A stretch of 64,000 nt of DNA, taken from positions 1,054,001 through 1,118,000 of the forward strand of contig JANJXV010000151.1 in NCBI GenBank assembly GCA_024803745.1, written 5' to 3'. How positions within the stretch are numbered: the first letter of the stretch is position 1; every line of letters begins with the position of its first letter. The notes beneath the pieces were generated by a model that was not told the DNA's origin, did no database searches, and saw only the letters and a list, made by a program, of their open reading frames with translations. This document shows, in pieces, positions 57,201-64,000 of this stretch. The DNA is from Megascapheus bottae. Its lineage: Eukaryota; Chordata; Mammalia; Rodentia; Geomyidae. A program made the translations under genes and the position numbers.

Positions 57201-57657
57201 ACACACCTCCATTCTGTGACTTCACACACCTTTATTGTTTGACTTCACACACCTCCATTCTTTGACTTCACACACCTCCATTCCATGACTTCACACACCT
57301 CCATTCTATGAGTTCACACACCTCCATTCTATGAGTTCACACACCTCCATTTTGACTTCACACACCTTCATTCTTACTTCAGAAACATCCATTCTATGAC
57401 TTCACGCACCTCCAATCTATGACTTCACGAATCTCCGTTCTGTGATTTAACACACCTCCATTCTGAGTTCACACACCTCCATTCTCTGAGTTCACACACC
57501 TCCATTCTGTGACTTAACACACCTCCATTCTATGACTTCACAGACCTCCATTCTGTGACTTCACACACCTTTATTGTTTGACTTCACACACCTCCATTCT
57601 GTGACTTCACACACCTCCATTGTGAGTTCACACACCTTCATTCTGTGACTTCACACA
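54293..57657. repeat. Zone IV unit D3 (3,365 bp, deleted)
   Basis: C6 landmarks at 54293 and 57658 bound the unit. It lacks 386 bp just after the C6 run (769 bp to CCTGCATTG against 1,155), where CTGTGAC is replaced directly by CTGGGAC near 54,324. It also lacks a net 68 bp in the second half, shared with D2. Together these 454 bp explain 3,365 against 3,819. GAGGTC is at 54348 and CCTGCATTG cassettes at 55062 and 56383, 1,321 bp apart as in later units. Confidence 0.88.
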
Positions 57658-60600
57658 CCCCCCTCTGTGACTTCACACACCTCCATTCTGTGACTTCACA
57701 CACCTACATTCTATGACTTCATACACCTCCATTCCATGACTTCACACATCTCCATTTTATGAGTACACACACCTCCATTTTGACTTCACACACCTACATT
57801 CTATTACTTGACACACCTTCATTCTACTTCAGAAACATCCATTCTATGACTTCACACACCTCTATTCTATGACTTCACACACCTCCATTCTTTGACTTCA
57901 CACACCTCCATTCTGTGACTTCACACACCTCCATTCTTTGACTTCACACACCTCCATTCTGTGACTTCAGACACCTCCATTGTATGACTTCACACACCTC
58001 CATTCTATGAATTCACACATCTCCATTCTGTGACTTCACACAACTCCATTCTATGACTTCCCACACCTCCATTCTGGGACTTCACACACCTCCATTCTGA
58101 GGTCAAACACCTCCGTTCTGTGACTTAACATACCTTCATTCCGTGACTTCACACACCTTCATTCTATGATTTCACACACGTACATTCTATGACTTCACAC
58201 ACCTCCATTCTTTGACTTCACACACCTCCATTTTGAGTTCACACACATACATTCTGTGACTTCACACACCTCCATTTGTGACGTTACACACCACCATTTT
58301 GACTTCACACACCTCCATTCTGCGACTTCACACACCTCCATTCTGTGACTTCACACACCTCCATTTTGACTTCACACACTTCCATTCTGTGAATTCACAC
58401 ACCTCCATTCTGTGACTTCGCACACCTCCATTGTTTGAGTTCACACACCTCCATTCTTTGACTTCACACGCCTCCATTCCATGACTTCACACACCTCTAC
58501 TCTATCAGTTCACACACATCCATTCTATGAGTTCACACACCACCTTTTTGACTTCACACACCTCCATTCTATGACTTCACACACCTACATTCTTACTTCA
58601 GGAACATCCATTGTATGAATTCACCCACCTCCATTCCATGACTTCACAAACCTCCATTCTATGACTTCACACTCCTCCATTCTATGACTTCACACAACTC
58701 CATTCTATGACTTCACACACCTCCATTCTATGACTTCACACACCTCCATTCTATGACTTCACACACCTCCATTCTGTGACTTCACAAACCACCATTCTAT
58801 GAGTTCACACACCTGCATTGTGACTTCACACACCTCCATTCTATGACTTCACACACCTCCATTCTGACTTCACACACCTCCATTCTGACTTCACAAACAT
58901 CAATTCTGTGACTTCACAGACCTCCATTCTTTGACTTCACACACCTCCATTGTGAGTTCACACACGTCCATTCTGACTTCACAAACATCAATTCTGTGAC
59001 TTCACACACATCCATTCCACGACTTCACACACCTCCATTCTATGACTTCACAAACCTCCATTCTGACTTCACACATCTCCATTCTGACTTCACAAACATC
59101 AATTCTGTGACTTCACACACCTCCATTCTATGACTTCACACACCTCCATTCTATGACTTCACACACCTCCATTCTATGACTTCACTCACTTCCATTCTAT
59201 GACTTCACACACCTCCATTCTCTGCCTTCACACATCTCCATTCTAGGACTTAACACACCTTCATTCTTACTTCACAAACATCCAATCTATGACTTCACAC
59301 ACCTCCATTCTATGACTTCACACACCTCCATTCTATGACTTCACACACCTCCATTCTGTGACTTGACACATTTCAATTCTGTGACTTCACACACCTATAT
59401 TATGACCTCACACACCTCCATTCTATGACTTTACACACCTCCATTCCATGACCTCACACACCTCCATTCTCTGACTTCACACACCTCCATTCTGAGTTCA
59501 CACACCTCCATTCTGTGACTTCACACACCTCCAATCTGACTTCACACAGCTCCATTCTATGACTTCACACACCTCCATTCTGTGACTTCACACACCTCCA
59601 TTCTATGACTTCACACACCTCCATTGTGACTTCACACTCCTCCATTCTATTAGTTCACACACCTCCATTCTGACTTCACACACCTCCATTCTATGACTTC
59701 ACACACCTCCATTCTGACATCACATACCTCCATTCTGACTTTACACACCTCCGTTCTATGACTATACACAACTCCATTCTGACTTCACACACCTCCATTC
59801 TGTGACTTCACACAATTCCATTCCATGACTTCCCACACCTCCATTCGATGACATCAGACACCTTTATTCTTTGACTTCACACACCTCCATTCTATGAGTT
59901 AAAACACCTCCATTTGTGATTCTACACACCAACTTTTTTACTTCACAAACCTCCATTCTGGATTTCACACACCTCCATTCTGTGACTTCACACACCTTTA
60001 TTGTTTGACTTCACACACCTACATTCTTTGACTTCACACACCTCCATTCCATGACTTCACACACCTCCATTCTATGACTTCACACACCTCCATTCTGTGA
60101 CTTCACAAACCACCATTCTATGAGTTCACACACCTGCATTGTGACTTCACACACCTCCATTCTATGACTTCACACACCTCCATTCTGACTTCACACACCT
60201 CCATTCTGACTTCACAAACATCAATTCTGTGACTTCACAGACCTCCATTCTTTGACTTCACACACCTCCATTGTGAGTTCACACACGTCCATTCTGACTT
60301 CACAAACATCAATTCTGTGACTTCACACACATCCATTCCACGAATTTCACACACCTCCATTCTATGACTTCACAAACCTCCATTCTGACTTCACACATCT
60401 CCATTCTGACTTCACAAACATCAATTCTGTGACTTCACACACCTCCATTCTATGACTTTACACACCTCCATTCTATGACTTCACACACTTCCATTCTTTG
60501 ACTTCACACACCTCCATTCTTTGACTTCACACATCTCCATTGTGAGTTCACACACCTTCATTCTATGACTTCACACACCTCCATTCTGACTTCACACAGC

Positions 60601-61476
60601 TCCATTCTATGACTTCACACACCTCCATTCTCTGCATTCACACATCTCCATTCTAGGACTTAACACACCTTCATTCTTACTTCACAAACATCCAATCTAT
60701 GACTTCACACACCTCCATTCTATGACTTCACACACCTCCATTCTATGACTTCACACACCTCCATTCTGACTTCACATACCTCCATTCTGACTTAACACAC
60801 CTCCATTCTATGACTATACACAACTCCATTCTGATTTCACACACCTCCATTCTGTGACTTCACACAATTCCATTCCATGACTTCCCACACCTCCATTTGA
60901 TGACTTCACACATCTTTATTCTTTGACTTCACACCCCTCCATTCTATGAGTTAAAACACCTCCATTTGTGACTCTACACACCAACTTTTTTACTTCACAA
61001 ACCTCCATTCTGTGATTTCACACACCTCCATTCTGTGACTTCACACACCTTTATTGTTTGACTTCACACACCTCCATTCTTTGACTTCACACACCTCCAT
61101 TCCATGACTTCACACACCTCCATTCTATGAGTTCACACACCTCCATTCTATGAGTTCACACACCTCCATTTTGACTTCACACACCTTCATTCTTACTTCA
61201 GAAACATCCATTCTATGACTTCACGCACCTCCAATCTATGACTTCACGAATCTCCGTTCTGTGATTTAACACACCTCCATTCTGAGTTCACACACCTCCA
61301 TTCTCTGAGTTCACACACCTCCATTCTGTGACTTAACACACCTCCATTCTATGACTTCACAGACCTCCATTCTGTGACTTCACACACCTTTATTGTTTGA
61401 CTTCACACACCTCCATTCTGTGACTTCACACACCTCCATTTTGAGTTCACACACCTTCATTCTGTGACTTCACACA
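57658..61476. repeat. Zone IV unit D4 (complete, 3,819 bp)
   Basis: This is the reference unit of zone IV. The order is C6 run, CTACATTCTATGACTTCAT, CTACTTCAGAAACATCC, GAGGTC at 58099, TCTACTCTATCAG near 58499, ACTTCAGGAAC near 58597, first cassette at 58813, TATATTATGACCTC near 59396, P half, second cassette at 60134, Q half, and the next C6 run at 61477. Several modules (GAGGTC, ACTTCAGGAAC, cassette) are shared with zone III; the TATATTATGACC and C6 series are specific to zone IV. Confidence 0.9.
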
Positions 61477-64000
61477 CCCCCCTCTGTGACTTCACACACC
61501 TCCATTCTGTGACTTCACACACCTACATTCTATGACTTCATACACCTCCATTCCATGACTTCACACATCTCCATTTTATGAGTACACAAACCTCCATTTT
61601 GACTTCACACACCTACATTCTATTACTTGACACACCTTCATTCTACTTCAGAAACATCCATTCTATGACTTCACACACCTCTATTCTATGACTTCACACA
61701 CCTCCATTCTTTGACTTCACACACCTCCATTCTGTGACTTCACACACCTCCATTCTTTGACTTCACACACCTCCATTCTGTGACTTCAGACACCTCCATT
61801 GTATGACTTCACACACCTCCATTCTATGAATTCACACATCTCCATTCTGTGACTTCACACAACTCCATTCTATGACTTCCCACACCTCCATTCTGGGACT
61901 TCACACACCTCCATTCTGAGGTCAAACACCTCCGTTCTGTGACTTAACATACCTTCATTCCGTGACTTCACACACCTTCATTCTATGATTTCACACACGT
62001 ACATTCTATGACTTCACACACCTCCATTCTTTGACTTCACACACCTCCATTTTGAGTTCACACACATACATTCTGTGACTTCACACACCTCCATTTGTGA
62101 CGTTACACACCACCATTTTGACTTCACACACCTCCATTCTGCGACTTCACACACCTCCATTCTGTGACTTCACACACCTCCATTTTGACTTCACACACTT
62201 CCATTCTGTGAATTCACACACCTCCATTCTGTGACTTCGCACACCTCCATTGTTTGACTTCACACACCTCCATTCTTTGACTTCACACGCCTCCATTCCA
62301 TGACTTCACACACCTCTACTCTATCAGTTCACACACATCCATTCTATGAGTTCACACACCACCTTTTTGACTTCACACACCTCCATTCTATGACTTCACA
62401 CACCTACATTCTTACTTCAGGAACATCCATTGTATGAATTCACCCACCTCCATTCCATGACTTCACAAACCTCCATTCTATGACTTCACACTCCTCCATT
62501 CTATGACTTCACACAACTCCATTCTATGACTTCACACACCTCCATTCTATGACTTCACACACCTCCATTCTATGACTTCACACACCTCCATTCTGTGACT
62601 TCACAAACCACCATTCTATGAGTTCACACACCTGCATTGTGACTTCACACACCTCCATTCTATGACTTCACACACCTCCATTCTGACTTCACACACCTCC
62701 ATTCTGACTTCACAAACATCAATTCTGTGACTTCACAGACCTCCATTCTTTGACTTCACACACCTCCATTGTGAGTTCACACACGTCCATTCTGACTTCA
62801 CAAACATCAATTCTGTGACTTCACACACATCCATTCCACGACTTCACACACCTCCATTCTATGACTTCACAAACCTCCATTCTGACTTCACACATCTCCA
62901 TTCTGACTTCACAAACATCAATTCTGTGACTTCACACACCTCCATTCTATGACTTCACACACCTCCATTCTATGACTTCACACACCTCCATTCTATGACT
63001 TCACACACTTCCATTCTATGACTTCACACACCTCCATTCTCTGCCTTCACACATCTCCATTCTAGGACTTAACACACCTTCATTCTTACTTCACAAACAT
63101 CCAATCTATGACTTCACACACCTCCATTCTATGACTTCACACACCTCCATTCTATGACTTCACACACCTCCATTCTGTGACTTGACACATTTCAATTCTG
63201 TGACTTCACACACCTATATTATGACCTCACACACCTCCATTCTATGACTTTACACACCTCCATTCCATGACCTCACACACCTCCATTCTCTGACTTCACA
63301 CACCTCCATTCTGAGTTCACACACCTCCATTCTGTGACTTCACACACCTCCAATCTGACTTCACACAGCTCCATTCTATGACTTCACACACCTCCATTCT
63401 GTGACTTCACACACCTCCATTCTATGACTTCACACACCTCCATTGTGACTTCACACTCCTCCATTCTATTAGTTCACACACCTCCATTCTGACTTCACAC
63501 ACCTCCATTCTATGACTTCACACACCTCCATTCTGACATCACATACCTCCATTCTGACTTTACACACCTCCATTCTATGACTATACACAACTCCATTCTG
63601 ACTTCACACACCTCCATTCTGTGACTTCACACAATTCCATTCCATGACTTCCCACACCTCCATTCGATGACTTCAGACACCTTTATTCTTTGACTTCACA
63701 CACCTCCATTCTATGAGTTAAAACACCTCCATTTGTGATTCTACACACCAACTTTTTTACTTCACAAACCTCCATTCTGGATTTCACACACCTCCATTCT
63801 GTGACTTCACACACCTTTATTGTTTGACTTCACACACCTACATTCTTTGACTTCACACACCTCCATTCCATGACTTCACACACCTCCATTCTATGACTTC
63901 ACACACCTCCATTCTGTGACTTCACAAACCACCATTCTATGAGTTCACACACCTGCATTGTGACTTCACACACCTCCATTCTATGACTTCACACACCTCC
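61477..64000. repeat. Zone IV unit D5, cut by the window end
   Basis: Landmarks lie exactly 3,819 bp after those of D4: GAGGTC at 61918, first cassette at 62632, second cassette at 63953. I noticed very few base differences from D4, for example CTCCGTTC near 59,752 against CTCCATTC near 63,571. The array continues past the end of the window. Confidence 0.9.

Larger units (their letters stand above)
1..64000. repeat. 21/23-bp satellite array filling the window
   Basis: Every line of the window consists of head-to-tail monomers with the core TGACTTCACACACCTCCATT, joined by a linker of CTA or CTG (23-bp monomer) or a single C or G (21-bp monomer). The + strand always reads the same way, and I found no inverted block. 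Typical variants change single bases in the core (CACAAACC, CACACAGC, GAGTTCAC, CTCAATT) or the linker (CTTTGAC, CCATGAC). No stretch of unique sequence longer than a monomer is visible, and neither array edge is inside the window. The consensus is about 43% G+C but has a 9:1 C:G ratio on this strand. Satellite status is certain; chromosomal location and species are not deducible from the sequence. Confidence 0.98.

Noticed and set aside
1..64000. CRISPR array
   Set aside because: The repeats are 21-23 bp and abut directly. There are no unique spacers between them and no cas genes, so the pattern is a satellite, not repeat-spacer.
1..64000. Telomeric repeat, suggested by CACACACC runs similar to irregular yeast telomere sequence
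   Set aside because: The unit is a fixed 21/23-mer with non-telomeric TCCATTCTATGACTT content, and it has multi-kilobase HORs. A subtelomeric location remains possible but is not shown.
1..64000. G-quadruplex potential of the complementary strand (GGAGG in each monomer)
   Set aside because: Only two GG pairs occur per monomer, with a long loop of about 18 bases to the next pair. No runs of three or more G are seen except opposite the C6 landmark and a few CCC sites, so stable quadruplexes are not supported by sequence alone.
1..64000. Assembly or simulation artefact explaining the near-identical repeats
   Set aside because: Copies carry distinct substitutions, one-base indels and internally consistent deletions that sum exactly, which a simple duplication error would not create. 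Individual deletions and duplications could still be collapse or expansion errors and need spanning reads.

Overview
The whole window is one uninterrupted tandem-repeat (satellite) array. I see no protein-coding gene, RNA gene, transposon, CRISPR array or unique-sequence island on either strand. The basic unit is the 20-base core TGACTTCACACACCTCCATT followed by a linker: three bases (CTA or CTG) give a 23-bp monomer, and one base (C or G) gives a 21-bp monomer. At about 22-23 bp each, roughly 2,800 monomers fill the 64 kb, all in the same orientation. The + strand is strongly G-poor; the consensus 23-mer has nine C and one G. Arrays of this size and hierarchy are typical of nuclear heterochromatin (centromeric, pericentromeric or subtelomeric) in a eukaryote. 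I do not recognise the satellite family and cannot name the species.

Monomers are arranged in higher-order repeats (HORs) at several nested scales. I followed them with rare variant monomers as landmarks. Zone I (1-18,530) has a 7,372/7,373-bp HOR made of four related subunits U1-U4 (2,035/2,036, 1,698, 1,565 and 2,073/2,074 bp). Two full copies are present, then a third copy that holds U1 plus a U2-to-U1 chimera. Zone II (18,531-29,338) is a mosaic: a module resembling zone IV, a module resembling zone I U4, a 2,619-bp tandem duplication and a 2,024-bp tandem duplication whose second copy lost 113 bp. Zone III (29,339-50,400) has a 3.75-3.85-kb HOR in two subtypes, alpha and beta. They alternate as an approximately 7.6-7.7-kb dimer and then decay into beta-beta, including one unit of 2,751 bp with an internal deletion fusion. 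Zone IV (50,401-64,000) has a 3,819-bp HOR with shortened copies of 3,365 and 2,758 bp.

The zones are related. A cassette built around AACATCAATTCTGTG recurs in all four, and several landmark monomers are shared, so the window records repeated unequal exchange and re-amplification of one ancestral array. Differences in unit length are accounted for exactly by a few indels, many of them sums of whole monomers. The array appears young and well homogenised: only scattered substitutions separate neighbouring HOR copies, and nothing has inserted into it.

Short open frames exist (60-119 codons, both strands), but they are by-products of the repeat: a 23-bp period gives a 23-residue peptide period, and each monomer carries stop codons that interrupt the frames. 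None is annotated as a gene. The most interesting content is the recombination history: one clear chimera, several fusion units, and zone-specific palindromic variants such as CACGTG and TGACGTCA.
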